Positions 45,979-55,215 of a DNA stretch of 64,000 bases are shown here, in pieces. The position numbers and the translations under genes were made by a program. Below the pieces are notes generated by a model. The model made no database searches and had not been told where the DNA came from. It was given only the letters and a program-made list of their open reading frames with translations. Every line of letters begins with the position of its first letter. Position 1 is the stretch's first letter. This DNA comes from Thiobaca trueperi (GTDB taxonomy: Bacteria; Pseudomonadota; Gammaproteobacteria; Chromatiales; Chromatiaceae), in assembly GCF_004342175.1 (NCBI RefSeq), contig NZ_SMAO01000002.1, positions 124,001 through 188,000 on the forward strand, in the 5' to 3' direction.

Positions 45979-48900
45979 ATGCGCGAAGACCAGCCGACTC
46001 TGCTGATCATTGATGACAACCCCGAGGATCGCGAACTGATCCGGCGCATCTTGCGCGACGGCTATGAGATCGTCGAGGCCGATCAGGGCGAACGCGGGAT
46101 GGCCCTGGCGGCTGAGATCCGTCCGGCCTGTGTGCTGCTCGACTATTACCTGCCCGACATGGACGGGCTGGACTTCTTCACCGAGCGGGGTCCGGGGCAT
46201 GACAACGACTACGCCCTCATCGTCCTGACCGGGAGCGATGACGCCAGTGTCGCCGTGGCCTGCATGAAGCAGGGTGCCCACGACTTTCTGACCAAAGGGC
46301 GTTTCAGCCCGCAGGAACTGCGTCGCGCGGTCGCCAACAGTCTCGACAAGATGGCCCTGCGTCGGCAGCTCCAGACCCAGCAGTTTGCGCTACAGGCGAG
46401 CGAGACACGTCTCGGTCTCCTCATCGAGCATGCCCCCGCCGCGCTGGCGATGTTCGACCGCGACATGCGCTATCTGGCCGTCAGCCGCCGCTGGCGGGAG
46501 GACTATGGCCTTGGCGACCAGACGCTGATCGGTCGTTCGCACTATGAGATCTTTCCCGAGATCCCCGAACGCTGGAAGGACGTGCACCGACGCGGACTGG
46601 CGGGCGAGGTGCTCCACGCCGATGAGGATCGCTTCGAGCGGATGGACAGACGTATCCAATGGCTGCACTGGGAGATCCGGCCCTGGTGCGAGGCTGACGG
46701 CGGCATCGGCGGCATCGTCATCTTCACCGAAGACATCACCGCCCGTAAGCAGGCCGAGCTGGCACTGAATGAGAGTCGGCAGCGCTTCCAGGACATCGTC
46801 GATGCCTCCGCCGACTGGATATGGGAGGTCGATGCCCAGGGTCGCTACACCTACGCCTCCGAGGGGGTGCAGGCCGTGCTCGGGTACAGCCCCGAGGAGA
46901 TCCTCGGTCGCACCCCCTTCGAGTTCATGCCCCCGGACGAGGCGCAACGGGTGGCGGACGCCTTCGCCGCCACTCTCGTCCGGCGCACCGCCTTCCGCGA
47001 CCTGGAGAACGTCAATCGGCACAAGGATGGCCACCCGGTCCATATTCAGACCACGGGCGTGCCCATCCTGGATGCGTCTGGCGAGTTGCTGGGCTACCGC
47101 GGTCTGGACCGTGACGTCACGGAGAAGCGGCTGGCCGAGCTTGCGCTGCAGGAGAACCGTGAGTTTCTGCGGACGTTGATCCGCACCATTCCCGATCTGG
47201 TCTGGCTCAAGGATCTGCAGGGGCAATACCTCACCTGCAATGCACGTTTCGAGACCCTGTACGGCGCACCGGAGGCGGAGATCGTCGGCAAAACCGACTA
47301 CGACTTCGTGGATCCACAGCTTGCCGATTTCTTTCGTGCCAACGATCTGGCTGCCATCGCTGCTGGCGGACCGCGGCTCAACGAGGAAGAAATCACCTTC
47401 GCCAGCGACGGGCATCAGGAGCTGGTGCAGGTCATCAAGACCCCCCTCTACGCCCCGGATGGTGCGGCGATCGGTGTGCTCGGCATCGCACGCGACATCA
47501 CCGAGATCAAAGGCACCGAACAGGAACTCGAACGTCATCGCCACCATCTGGAAGAACTGGTGGCCGCGCGCACCGATGAGCTGATCCAGGCCCGCGCCCG
47601 CGCCGAACGTCTGGCGCAGAGCAAGAGCGAATTCCTGGCCAACATGAGCCATGAGATCCGCACCCCCATGAACGCCATCCTGGGACTGACCCACCTGCTG
47701 CGTCGCGCGGGTCCGGACGCTTTTCAGGACATGCGTCTGCGCAAGATCGACGCCGCCGCCCGCCATCTGCTGAGCATCATCAACGACATCCTGGACATCT
47801 CCAAGGCCGAGGCTGGCAAGCTGCGGCTCGAACCGCAGGATTTCCGTCTCGACGGGCTGATGGATGAGGTGCGGGTGCTGATCCAGGACAGCATCGAAGC
47901 CAAAGGGCTCGCGCTTGAGGTGGACTGCCCCGATGCCTCCCAATGGCTGCGCGGCGATGCGACCCGACTGCGTCAGGCGCTGCTCAATTATGCGGGCAAT
48001 GCGGTCAAGTTCACCGAGCGGGGGCGGATCGCCATTCGCACGCGAATGCTGGAGGACAGCGACAGGGGTCTGCTGATGCGCTTCGAGGTCGAGGATACCG
48101 GCATCGGCATCCCCGACACGACGCTCGCCGGGCTTTTCCAGGCCTTCGAACAGGCCGATGCCTCGACCACGCGCCGGTTTGGCGGAACGGGTCTGGGCCT
48201 CACGATCACCCGCCAGATCGCCAGGCTGATGGGCGGCGAAGCGGGCGCCGAGAGCACCCCTGGACAGGGCAGTCGCTTCTGGCTGACCGCCTGGCTCACG
48301 CGCGGCGAGGCGCCGCCCGTGACGGCGGACCGCCCCGTCGCGGAAGCCGAGGCCGCCCTGCGTGCGCGCCATGCCAGCACATCCATCCTCTTGGTCGAGG
48401 ACAATCCGATCAACTGTGAAGTGGCGCTGGAACTGCTGCGCCCGTTCTGTCTGAGGGTCGAGGTCGCCGAGGATGGCCGCATGGCAATCGAGAAGGCGCG
48501 CACGGGCGACTATGCCCTCATCCTCATGGACGTACAGATGCCGGGGCTCGACGGTCTCGGGGCGACCCGTGCCATCCGCACCCTGCCGGGCTGGGCATCC
48601 AAACCCATCCTGGCCATGACCGCCAACGTCTTCGCCGACGACCGCCAGGCCTGTCTCGATGCCGGCATGAACGATTTCGTGGCGAAACCGGTCGAGCCGC
48701 AGGCGCTCTTTGCCACCCTGCTGCGCTGGTTGCCCGAAGCGGCGTCGCCGTCAACGGCGACGGTCTCATCCGCGCACACGCCCCCGTCAGGTCTGCCGGC
48801 GCTGCCGGGTGTCGATCTGGAGTGGGGACTGAGCCTGCTGCGGGGCAATCAAGAGAAGTATCTGGAACTGCTTGAAAAGTTTGTGACTGCCCATCGTCAG

Positions 48901-49176
48901 GACACGGCGCGTTTGGCGGACTGCCTGGCCGACGGCGACTGGGCAGCGGCACGCGAGATCACGCATAGCCTCAAGGGCGCCGCCGGCACTCTCGGTGCGC
49001 AGGCCATCGCCGCCACGGCCGCGGAACTGGATGACGCCCTGCGCGCATCCGCCGAACATGAGAAAACCGAGCTGACTGCACGGCTCGCCGTCCTCGATCA
49101 AGCCTTCGCGCCGCTGATCCAGGCGCTCGACGCACGCTTGCTCGACCGAGCCGCTATCGGTGCAGAAGCGCGTTAG
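45979..49176 (+). CDS. Hybrid histidine kinase, REC-PAS3-HisKA-HATPase-REC-Hpt
   Basis: 1065 residues; the ATG has GAGGAG upstream. Order: receiver with Asp55 ('[12 protein letters not shown]'), three PAS domains (about 145-265, 270-390, 395-515), and a coiled linker. The kinase follows with His558 ('[14 protein letters not shown]') and an HATPase ('DTGIGIP', 'GGTGLGLTI'). Then come a second receiver with Asp851 ('[14 protein letters not shown]') and a C-terminal Hpt domain with His996 ('[14 protein letters not shown]'). It is a complete internal phosphorelay with an extra N-terminal receiver that could accept input. Third gene of the phytochrome operon; soluble, no transmembrane helices. Its output partner is not encoded nearby. 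Confidence 0.95.
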   Translation: MREDQPTLLIIDDNPEDRELIRRILRDGYEIVEADQGERGMALAAEIRPACVLLDYYLPDMDGLDFFTERGPGHDNDYALIVLTGSDDASVAVACMKQGAHDFLTKGRFSPQELRRAVANSLDKMALRRQLQTQQFALQASETRLGLLIEHAPAALAMFDRDMRYLAVSRRWREDYGLGDQTLIGRSHYEIFPEIPERWKDVHRRGLAGEVLHADEDRFERMDRRIQWLHWEIRPWCEADGGIGGIVIFTEDITARKQAELALNESRQRFQDIVDASADWIWEVDAQGRYTYASEGVQAVLGYSPEEILGRTPFEFMPPDEAQRVADAFAATLVRRTAFRDLENVNRHKDGHPVHIQTTGVPILDASGELLGYRGLDRDVTEKRLAELALQENREFLRTLIRTIPDLVWLKDLQGQYLTCNARFETLYGAPEAEIVGKTDYDFVDPQLADFFRANDLAAIAAGGPRLNEEEITFASDGHQELVQVIKTPLYAPDGAAIGVLGIARDITEIKGTEQELERHRHHLEELVAARTDELIQARARAERLAQSKSEFLANMSHEIRTPMNAILGLTHLLRRAGPDAFQDMRLRKIDAAARHLLSIINDILDISKAEAGKLRLEPQDFRLDGLMDEVRVLIQDSIEAKGLALEVDCPDASQWLRGDATRLRQALLNYAGNAVKFTERGRIAIRTRMLEDSDRGLLMRFEVEDTGIGIPDTTLAGLFQAFEQADASTTRRFGGTGLGLTITRQIARLMGGEAGAESTPGQGSRFWLTAWLTRGEAPPVTADRPVAEAEAALRARHASTSILLVEDNPINCEVALELLRPFCLRVEVAEDGRMAIEKARTGDYALILMDVQMPGLDGLGATRAIRTLPGWASKPILAMTANVFADDRQACLDAGMNDFVAKPVEPQALFATLLRWLPEAASPSTATVSSAHTPPSGLPALPGVDLEWGLSLLRGNQEKYLELLEKFVTAHRQDTARLADCLADGDWAAAREITHSLKGAAGTLGAQAIAATAAELDDALRASAEHEKTELTARLAVLDQAFAPLIQALDARLLDRAAIGAEAR

Positions 49177-49297
49177 GGCGCCGAGTCGAGGATCTGTTTG
49201 AGCGGGCGAACGTCCTGATGAAGGAGCGCGCGGCGCGGGTGGCGACCGAGCGCTCCGCTCGCGTCCGCGTAAGCTGGCCCGGCTGACGGAGACGCAG

Positions 49298-49375
49298 ACC
49301 GCGCCAGCTCTGGCGGTCGTCGATGCTGCCTGATCCAGCCCAAAGACATCGCATATCGCACTGGGCGCGGTTTAA
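49298..49375. repeat. MITE-like repeat unit 3, ends in GGGCGCGGTTTAA
   Basis: About 78 bases starting ACCGCGCCAGCTC and ending GGGCGCGGTTTAA. It aligns with the reverse complement of unit 1 (25824-25912) at both ends and at GTCGTCGAT inside. The left end lacks the TTAA present in units 1 and 2. As in unit 2, the terminal TTTAA supplies a stop codon (TAA) for the minus-strand rsgA remnant. Confidence 0.7.
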
Positions 49376-49590
49376 TGGCGATTCTTCAGGTCCGTTTTGA
49401 CCGATTTGATGTATCGACCGAAATCCCGATCCTTCTTTCTTTTTTCGGCATGGGACAGTTGGTGGAAGTCGGACTCTCCGCTGAGTTTCAGGTAGCTTTC
49501 GACCTGTTCACGGCTGATGCTGCCGGCATTCACCGCCCCGAGAACGGCGCAACCCGGCTCGCCGATGGGTGCAGTCGCTCCCAGACGCAT
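49372..49590 (-). pseudogene. rsgA 3' remnant (ribosome-assembly GTPase fragment)
   Basis: The reading 'GEPGCAVLGAVNAGSISREQ', 'VESYLKLSGES' and 'HAEKRKKDRDFGRYIKSVKT' matches the C terminus of RsgA (usual form: zinc motif, EPGCAV, 'YESYLKL', 'KRRKDKAFG'). In another frame just before it, 'DCTH' (the preceding zinc ligands) can be read. A one-base frameshift therefore separates DCTH from GEPGC, and the GTPase domain is absent. This is a decayed fragment, not a functional gene. Confidence 0.65.
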
Positions 49591-49615
49591 CTTTAACCCA
49601 AATCTGGAGGCGGCG

Positions 49616-49759
49616 ATGGGTGTCGCGTATTACCTTGCGCTCGATGTCGAAGCCCCGGACTTCAATGCCATGCTTGACGGCAAAACCATTGCGTCGTCAG
49701 CGGTGCGGCTGAACGCACTCAGACCTTGCTGGAAACACGGGAGAAAACGCGATGCCTGA
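49616..49759 (+). CDS. Short orphan frame, possibly truncated
   Basis: 47 residues from an ATG preceded by GGAGG ('MGVAYYLALDVEAPDFNAML' onward). The start reminds me of a longer family of small cytoplasmic proteins ('GVAYYIVLD..PGFD'), which would make this a C-terminally truncated relic with an unrelated tail. It overlaps the next gene by 8 bases. Weak evidence beyond the ribosome-binding site. Confidence 0.35.
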   Translation: MGVAYYLALDVEAPDFNAMLDGKTIASSAVRLNALRPCWKHGRKRDA

Positions 49760-50051
49760 GCCCATCGTTGGCCAGTGCTGGCACTGCGGACAGGAATTGA
49801 GCAAGCTGGACTATGGACGGGAGTCAGTCTGTCTCGTCTGCCATAAACCAACGCATTGCTGCCGGAATTGTCGTCACCATGCGCCGGGCCGACCAAACGA
49901 ATGCATGGAACCCCTGGTGGATCGCGTCCTGGACAAGACGCGGTCGAATTTCTGCGACTTCTTCGAGCCGGTGCGACAGGCGAAGGCGGCAGGATCGGGT
50001 GCGCCCGATCCTGATGTGTTGCGCCAGACAGCGGAGGATCTGTTCAAGTGA
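49752..50051 (+). CDS. Zinc-ribbon protein of unknown function
   Basis: 99 residues with CxxC-type pairs, 'CWHCGQELSKLDYG', 'CLVCHKPTHCCRNCRHHAPG' and a final 'NFCDFFEPV', giving at least two likely zinc sites. It resembles a conserved small family with 'CRNCR.Y.PG..N.C.EP' and 'ANFCDFF'. Function not known. It is convergent with the NERD gene 80 bases downstream. Confidence 0.7.
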   Translation: MPEPIVGQCWHCGQELSKLDYGRESVCLVCHKPTHCCRNCRHHAPGRPNECMEPLVDRVLDKTRSNFCDFFEPVRQAKAAGSGAPDPDVLRQTAEDLFK

Positions 50052-50130
50052 GCATCCAGATCGAAGTGTCCCACCGTCTCGACAGCCAGCCGAAAAGTCC
50101 CCTGTCCGGTTCCTGTGGTTTGTCGTCTGG

Positions 50131-51144
50131 TCAGGGTTGATCTGTCGTCCGGGCACAGGCTTTGCCACGGCGCCATCGGCTCTCGGCGGTGTTGGCAATC
50201 AGTACCGCTGCAATGGCGAGTCGGCAATCCTCGCTTTCGTGCGATGGCGCCGCTGGATCGGCCCAGGCGATCTCCAGATCGCGGGATGGCTGGGTTCGCG
50301 GAGACGGTGATGACATCACTGCCGATGTAGTGAGCAATGGCAACCTTGATGCTGGCGTCGTAACGCTCGCAGCGGCTGGCAGCCTCCCATGCATCGGCTC
50401 GACATCGAATGAAAACGGCTGATGGAACAGCCAGAGCGCCAGCGCCGCAGTCCCGGCCAGACCAAACCAAACCAACGCTTTAACCACCTGAGGATCCCGC
50501 CCGTAGCGCTGTCGTAAACCACGCCGATGCGCGCGCCTGGAGGCGTGATCCCGGCGCGCCTGGCTCAATAACTGTCCCCAGGCGGTTCGCAAGGCAGCCG
50601 AAATCCTGCCGCGCCGACAGGCCTCCAGATCCTGAGCGATCGTCGCCAGACGCGAAACGCCAGCGGGCAAGCCATCGGGAAAGTGCGCCGTATTGGTGAA
50701 AACGACGTGCTCCAGGATCGGCACCCCCAGCCCCAGCGCCTGGATGGCCTTCACATGTGCATAGTTCTGGCGACGTGGATTCTGAAACTCATGGCGCCGC
50801 CGACCAATCCGTTGGATCCAGTGTGGATCCTCGGTTTGCCCGGTGATCATCCCCCGGTAGTGTTTCGTCTCGACGACCAGGAAGCCCTTTGGGGTCAGGG
50901 CGACGTGATCGATTTGGGTCAGATCGCCCCGCCCGTTGGGGAGTATCAGATCATGCGCAACAGCCGGGAACAGCCGTTCCAAGGCGCGGCCCACTTGCGC
51001 TTCCCCTTCCCGACCACGCTGCCTGGCCGATAACCGGCGTTGGAGCAGCGACAGGCCAGGAAGCATCAGCAGGAACGGGAGCAGCCAGCTCCCCGCATTC
51101 ATGAATGAGTCAGCAAAAATCCGCAAGTCACCGGGGTCGATCAT
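50131..51144 (-). CDS. NERD domain membrane protein
   Basis: 337 residues. N-terminal hydrophobic segment ('AGSWLLPFLLMLPGLSLL', about 17-34), then a NERD (nuclease-related) domain, 'EGEAQVGRALERLF', 'DLTQIDHVALTPKGFLVVET' and 'KHYRGMITGQ', with the acidic/Lys residues of the PD-(D/E)XK-like fold. A second transmembrane helix ('LVWFGLAGTAALALWLFH', about 217-234) and a variable 100-residue tail follow. NERD proteins are presumed to process DNA, but no activity can be assigned here. Confidence 0.85.
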   Translation of the reverse strand: MIDPGDLRIFADSFMNAGSWLLPFLLMLPGLSLLQRRLSARQRGREGEAQVGRALERLFPAVAHDLILPNGRGDLTQIDHVALTPKGFLVVETKHYRGMITGQTEDPHWIQRIGRRRHEFQNPRRQNYAHVKAIQALGLGVPILEHVVFTNTAHFPDGLPAGVSRLATIAQDLEACRRGRISAALRTAWGQLLSQARRDHASRRAHRRGLRQRYGRDPQVVKALVWFGLAGTAALALWLFHQPFSFDVEPMHGRLPAAASVTTPASRLPLLTTSAVMSSPSPRTQPSRDLEIAWADPAAPSHESEDCRLAIAAVLIANTAESRWRRGKACARTTDQP

Positions 51145-51162
51145 CGATTTCGTGTCTCGGCA

Positions 51163-51190
51163 GCCGGGGCTTGCTTTCGCTCACCCCGGC
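51163..51190 (-). terminator. GC-rich hairpin after the porin gene
   Basis: GCCGGGG (51163-51169) pairs with CCCCGGC (51184-51190), with a possible inner GC-AAA-GC pairing. It lies 23 bases past the minus-strand porin stop. There is no U-tract, so termination is uncertain. Confidence 0.35.
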
Positions 51191-51212
51191 CTTGGCTGTT
51201 GGCTGAAAACCG

Positions 51213-52607
51213 CTACCAGGTCAGTGTGACTTCAGCCCGCACGAAGAACGAATCGTTCTGCCGATTATCGGCATAGTAATCGCCCGGCGCCAGATACTCG
51301 GCGACCAGATGCCCCGAGACATGCTTGTTGAGCTTGGTCTTGAGCCAGCCGGTGAAGAGATGACCGCGAAAATCGCCGTCGCCGCTGATGTTCACCATCT
51401 GCGCGGCGGTGCGCGTGCTCATCTGATCCGCCCAGAGCGCGTGATAATCGACCAGTAACTGCGTGGTCGGATGGATCTGGGCGATCCAGCCGGCGTTCAG
51501 ACGCATCAGATTGGTGGCCTCGCCGACCCGGCTTTCCAGCGGCCACTGGTAGATCATCAGCTCGCTCCACTGCGGCCAGCGGCCCCACAGCGGATCGAAT
51601 GCCTGGTCGCCCCGGCTGTCGGGGTCGTCGCCCGAGAGGAACTCGAAGTCGCCGTGGAGCTGATTCTTGAGCTTGTCGTTGAAGCTGAAGGTCAGGCGGC
51701 TGTTGAGACCGAAGGCGCTCAGATCGCGCTGGTTGCGGGTGCCCCATTCATAGACGCCCTCGCCGCGCACGGCCCATTGCGGGCTCAGTTTGGCGTCGGC
51801 GCGCAGACCGGCGGCGTAGATGTCGCCGGAGTCGGTCCCGGAAACGAATGGTGCGCCGTTGTTGACGCGCAGGTTGACCGGCGGCCCGGGGGTGACGTTC
51901 GGGCGGTTGTGCTTGTAGATGAAATAGCCGTCGAGATCGGTGTCCTTGAGCAGCGATTTGTTGCGCGCATAGAGGATGGCGCCGGTCTCATTCTGCTCGG
52001 TCTGGTCCTCGACCTCGCCATTGAGAGCCTGCGGGAAGCGGCCCGTATCCGCGCTTTGATCGATGTAGATGAGATCCAGCGTGGTGGCGAGCGATTCCAG
52101 GCTGTAGGTCGCGCGTGCGGCGTCGAAATAGATCGACCGCGAGCCATCAATGGGTGAGCCGTCGAGCACCAGCCAGCCGTTGCCCAGCACGATGTCCTGA
52201 CGCCCGAGCTTGGCCGAGAGCGGCAGTCCGACGATGTGCTTGCCCTCAATGGTGAGCTGATCGAAGAGGATGCCGCCGCTGTACCACTTCTCGAAACCGG
52301 GGGCAGGCCAGTTGTCGGCGTTGGGATCCTGATAATGGCGTCCTTCCCACATCAGTCGGGCGCTGACCGTCAGGTCTTCGTTCGGCGCATAGGAAGCCCA
52401 GGCGCGCGTGCGATACCGCTGAAAGGTGCGGTCGCCACTCGGGCTGTCGGCGTTCAGGCCCACGTTGTCGATGAAGACCTGACGCAGACGCAGATCCGCA
52501 CCCCAGGTAAAGGGCGAGGCGGCTTCCTGAGCCTGCACCGTCGGACAGGCAAGGACGACGGTCAGACCTGCCGCCAGCCGCATGTTGTGCGAGAGATTAG
52601 AGTTCAT
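51213..52607 (-). CDS. Alginate-export-type outer-membrane porin
   Basis: 464 residues from the ATG at 52607, which has AAGGTGGAAG just upstream and starts a signal peptide ('MRLAAGLTVVLACPTVQA'). The rest is a beta-barrel of the alginate-export (AlgE/OprD-like) family, with 'WGADLRLRQVFIDNVGLNAD', 'LSAKLGRQDIVLGNGWLVL' and a C-terminal 'FFVRAEVTLTW' ending in an aromatic, suitable for barrel assembly. It probably takes up or exports small anions or sugars across the outer membrane, working with the symporter encoded upstream. It overlaps the small accessory gene by 11 bases. Confidence 0.87.
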   Translation of the reverse strand: MNSNLSHNMRLAAGLTVVLACPTVQAQEAASPFTWGADLRLRQVFIDNVGLNADSPSGDRTFQRYRTRAWASYAPNEDLTVSARLMWEGRHYQDPNADNWPAPGFEKWYSGGILFDQLTIEGKHIVGLPLSAKLGRQDIVLGNGWLVLDGSPIDGSRSIYFDAARATYSLESLATTLDLIYIDQSADTGRFPQALNGEVEDQTEQNETGAILYARNKSLLKDTDLDGYFIYKHNRPNVTPGPPVNLRVNNGAPFVSGTDSGDIYAAGLRADAKLSPQWAVRGEGVYEWGTRNQRDLSAFGLNSRLTFSFNDKLKNQLHGDFEFLSGDDPDSRGDQAFDPLWGRWPQWSELMIYQWPLESRVGEATNLMRLNAGWIAQIHPTTQLLVDYHALWADQMSTRTAAQMVNISGDGDFRGHLFTGWLKTKLNKHVSGHLVAEYLAPGDYYADNRQNDSFFVRAEVTLTW

Positions 52608-52767
52608 CTTCCACCTTCTTTTCGTCGAGCGCCCACTGGCGGTCTTCCGGCGTGACCTCGTCACGCGCGGCGTTGCGGCGCACCAGCCCGTAGACCAGGC
52701 TCAGGGCTGCCAGTGTGACGATGCCGAGATAGGCCGTCAGGACGAATGGATCATCGATACCAAGCAT
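52597..52767 (-). CDS. Small symporter accessory membrane protein (56 residues)
   Basis: 56 residues: 'MLGIDDPFVLTAYLGIVTLA', one transmembrane helix (about 8-30), then a charged tail ending 'EKKVEDEL'. Too short for routine gene calling but in frame, with the porin ATG inside its 3' end (11-base overlap), so it is translated in the same operon. Small proteins of this type are known next to sodium:solute symporters and are named symporter small accessory proteins; I infer it stabilises or modulates the symporter. Confidence 0.75.
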   Translation of the reverse strand: MLGIDDPFVLTAYLGIVTLAALSLVYGLVRRNAARDEVTPEDRQWALDEKKVEDEL

Positions 52768-52795
52768 TGAGTCGTTACCTCGTTAAGTAAGCCGT

Positions 52796-52879
52796 CAGCG
52801 TTCAGCCTCCAGCGACCAGCTTCTGCATGCAGCGACTCAGGCTGAAGGCCGCGCGCTGGTGGCTGGAAGCTGATCGCTG
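52796..52879. repeat. REP-like inverted repeat between symporter and accessory gene
   Basis: Two 25-base arms (52796-52820 and 52855-52879, words CAGCG-TCAGC-TCCAGC-ACCAGC) are inverse with three mismatches around a 34-base loop. The hairpin follows the symporter stop by 9 bases and may protect or separate the upstream part of the transcript. Confidence 0.75.
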
Positions 52880-52887
52880 AAAGCGGT

Positions 52888-54723
52888 CTAATTCCGCTCC
52901 GGGAAACAGTGACGCAGATGTTCCGCATCCGGCGGACGGGTGACGGCGCTGACCAGAATCAGGGTCAGCAATGCCGCCGGCAGGGCGACGATGATCGGGT
53001 CCACCGAGGGCCAGTTGGGATAGTCGGCGAGGATGCTGGTCTTGCCGCCCGTGACCCATTGCACCAGACCGATGGCGCTGGCCTCCTTGGCCTTGACCAG
53101 CAGCAGCCAGAAGAGTGAGATCGCAAGCCCGACGATCATGGAGGCGAAGGCGCCAGTCCTGGTGACGCGCCGCGAGAAAAGTCCGCCAACGTAGGCCGGC
53201 AGGAAGGTGGCGGCGCACAGACCGAAGAAAATGGCGGTGAAGCGGGCGATGATGTATTCCTGACGCACCATGTAGCTGATGGTCACGGCGATCAGCAGAC
53301 CCACCACGATCGCGAGCCGCATGACCAGGATGCTCGGCTCGCGAGACCGCCCCTTGTCACCGATCCGCTCGTAGAGGTCACGCCCGGCTGAGGTGCCCAT
53401 GGTATGGAACTGGCTCGACAGAGTGCTCATGGCCGCCGCCAGCAGGGCGAGAAAGAAGACTACGCCGAACCAGTGCGGCAGAGCCGCCGAGATGAAGGCC
53501 GGAATGATTTTGTCGGCATCGCCCTTGACATAGGTCACGGCCGAGGAGCGTCCGCCGGCCAGCTCGAAGCTCGCTCCAGTCGTGTCCTGAGCCGCTTTGC
53601 GCTCGCTGACGATCAGTGCCGCCGTGGCTGGTTTGTTGGTCTTGGGGTTGATGACTGCCGTCCAGGCACCGGAGTCGTCCTGCTTCATCAGCTCGACCAG
53701 GGCGCGTCCTTTCTCGGCGTCGATTTCCTGGATCACCTTGCCGTTGAGGATCGGGCCGTGTTGGGCGAACCAGGCATTCGACAGACTGCCGACCAGGAAG
53801 GGCGCGCCGGTCATCAGCATGATGAAGACCGCGCCGATCGGCACCGCGCGATCCAGTTCGCGGCGGCTGCGCACGGTCATGAAGCGCACGATCAACTGCG
53901 GCTGCGCCAGTACGCCGATGCCTACGCCGAGAATGATGGCCGTCACCACGGTCCACCAGAGGTCATAGGTGGGCGCGCCCCAGCCGAAGGCCGGCATCGC
54001 GGTCCAGCCCTGATGACCCATCTGCACCAGCGGCGCCGGCACCATGTCGGTCATGTCGGTCAGGTAGCGATGGGCCTCGGTCACGCCACCCAGACTGGAA
54101 TAGGTGAACCACAGCAAAAACAGCATGGCGATGACCATCACGAACCCCTGGAAGGTATCGGTGTACATCACGGCCTTGAGCCCGCCGGGGATCACATAGG
54201 CGGCGGTGACGAGTGCGAAGATGAGCAGCGCGACCTCGAAGTCGATGCCGAACTGGGTCGCGGCGAAGACGCTGCCGCCGGTCATGACCGCTGCGGCATA
54301 GAGCGGCATGAAGGCAAAGACGATGGCGCCGGTAAAGATCTGGATACCCCGGCTCTGATAGCGCAGCCCTAAGAGTTCGGGAAAGGTATGGGCGCCGAGA
54401 TGATGGCCGAGCCGGCGTGTGGGCTCGCCGAGCACGATGAAGGCGATCAGGATGCCGACCCCGATATTGAGGAAGGTGAGCCACAGCAGGCTCATCCCGA
54501 ACAGCCCGGCGACCCCACCGAAGCCGACGATGGCGGCGGTGGAAATAAAGGTGGCGCCATAGGAGACGGCCATGATGATCGGGTGCGCCGAGCGCCCACC
54601 GACCAGAAAGTCCGCCGCCGAGCGGGTGCCGCGATAGCCGAGCCAGCCGAGATAGCCGGTGGCGAGCAGGTAGGCCAGAATGACGACAATGTCAAGCCAG
54701 CCGACCGAAGATGATCCGGTCAT
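52888..54723 (-). CDS. Sodium:solute symporter (SSS family)
   Basis: 611 residues from the ATG at 54723, preceded by AGGGGGA; an in-frame TTG at 54738 is unlikely. About 13 transmembrane helices, with 'GGRSAHPIIMAVSYGATFIS' near the N terminus and 'SSQFHTMGTSAGRDLYER', typical of SSS permeases that couple Na+ to uptake of organic acids, amino acids or sugars. A roughly 95-residue hydrophilic insert (about 325-420, 'NGKVIQEIDAEKGRALVELM' to 'VTYVKGDADKIIPAFI') splits the helices, making it longer than the roughly 500-residue norm. Substrate unknown; acetate- or lactate-like solutes are possible. Confidence 0.9.
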   Translation of the reverse strand: MTGSSSVGWLDIVVILAYLLATGYLGWLGYRGTRSAADFLVGGRSAHPIIMAVSYGATFISTAAIVGFGGVAGLFGMSLLWLTFLNIGVGILIAFIVLGEPTRRLGHHLGAHTFPELLGLRYQSRGIQIFTGAIVFAFMPLYAAAVMTGGSVFAATQFGIDFEVALLIFALVTAAYVIPGGLKAVMYTDTFQGFVMVIAMLFLLWFTYSSLGGVTEAHRYLTDMTDMVPAPLVQMGHQGWTAMPAFGWGAPTYDLWWTVVTAIILGVGIGVLAQPQLIVRFMTVRSRRELDRAVPIGAVFIMLMTGAPFLVGSLSNAWFAQHGPILNGKVIQEIDAEKGRALVELMKQDDSGAWTAVINPKTNKPATAALIVSERKAAQDTTGASFELAGGRSSAVTYVKGDADKIIPAFISAALPHWFGVVFFLALLAAAMSTLSSQFHTMGTSAGRDLYERIGDKGRSREPSILVMRLAIVVGLLIAVTISYMVRQEYIIARFTAIFFGLCAATFLPAYVGGLFSRRVTRTGAFASMIVGLAISLFWLLLVKAKEASAIGLVQWVTGGKTSILADYPNWPSVDPIIVALPAALLTLILVSAVTRPPDAEHLRHCFPERN

Positions 54724-54863
54724 GATTCCCCCTGTCAAAATTGGTTTGAGATGCGCCCTCGGGGCGCGGGGCGCAAAATACCCTGACTGTTGTTGCAGTT
54801 GTATAGATCCAGCGCAGCTAAATGACCATTTTTTGACTGTTTTGTCATAAAAGAGACAGATTG

Positions 54864-55214
54864 ATGGAAAATTACAAGGTCGTGAGACCCGGCCATCTGA
54901 ACCACTACGGCCATCTGTTTGGCGGTTATCTGCTGCAATGGGTGGACGAAATCGCCTGGATCGCCGCCAGCCGTGACCATCCGGGCTGTCGTTTCGTGAC
55001 CGTCGCCATGGATCGGGTCGAGTTCCATCGCGGCGCGCGCGAAGGAATGGTGCTGCGCTTCGATGTCGCCGAGAGCTGTCGCGGACGGACCTCAGTCACC
55101 TATGGCGTCAAGGTCTACGCCGACGACCTGGAGACCGGCGCAGAGGAGTCGGTCTTTTCCACCTGCATCACCTTTGTCCGTCTCGATGAGAACGGACAGA
55201 AGATTCCGGTCTGA
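54864..55214 (+). CDS. Acyl-CoA thioesterase, hot-dog fold
   Basis: 116 residues from the ATG at 54864 (a TTG at 54861 is in frame). 'HYGHLFGGYLLQWVDEIAWI' is the hot-dog helix with the HGG-type/Asp region of YciA/BFIT-like acyl-CoA thioesterases. Later strands include 'FVTVAMDRVEFHRGA' and 'SVTYGVKVYADD'. It hydrolyses acyl-CoA to free acid plus CoA; chain length unknown. The asparagine synthetase gene starts one base after its stop, so the two are cotranscribed, although the functional link is unclear. Confidence 0.87.
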   Translation: MENYKVVRPGHLNHYGHLFGGYLLQWVDEIAWIAASRDHPGCRFVTVAMDRVEFHRGAREGMVLRFDVAESCRGRTSVTYGVKVYADDLETGAEESVFSTCITFVRLDENGQKIPV

Positions 55215-55215
55215 T

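Noticed and set aside
46390-48372. A 660-codon minus-strand frame
   Set aside because: Antisense to the hybrid histidine kinase; no recognisable features.
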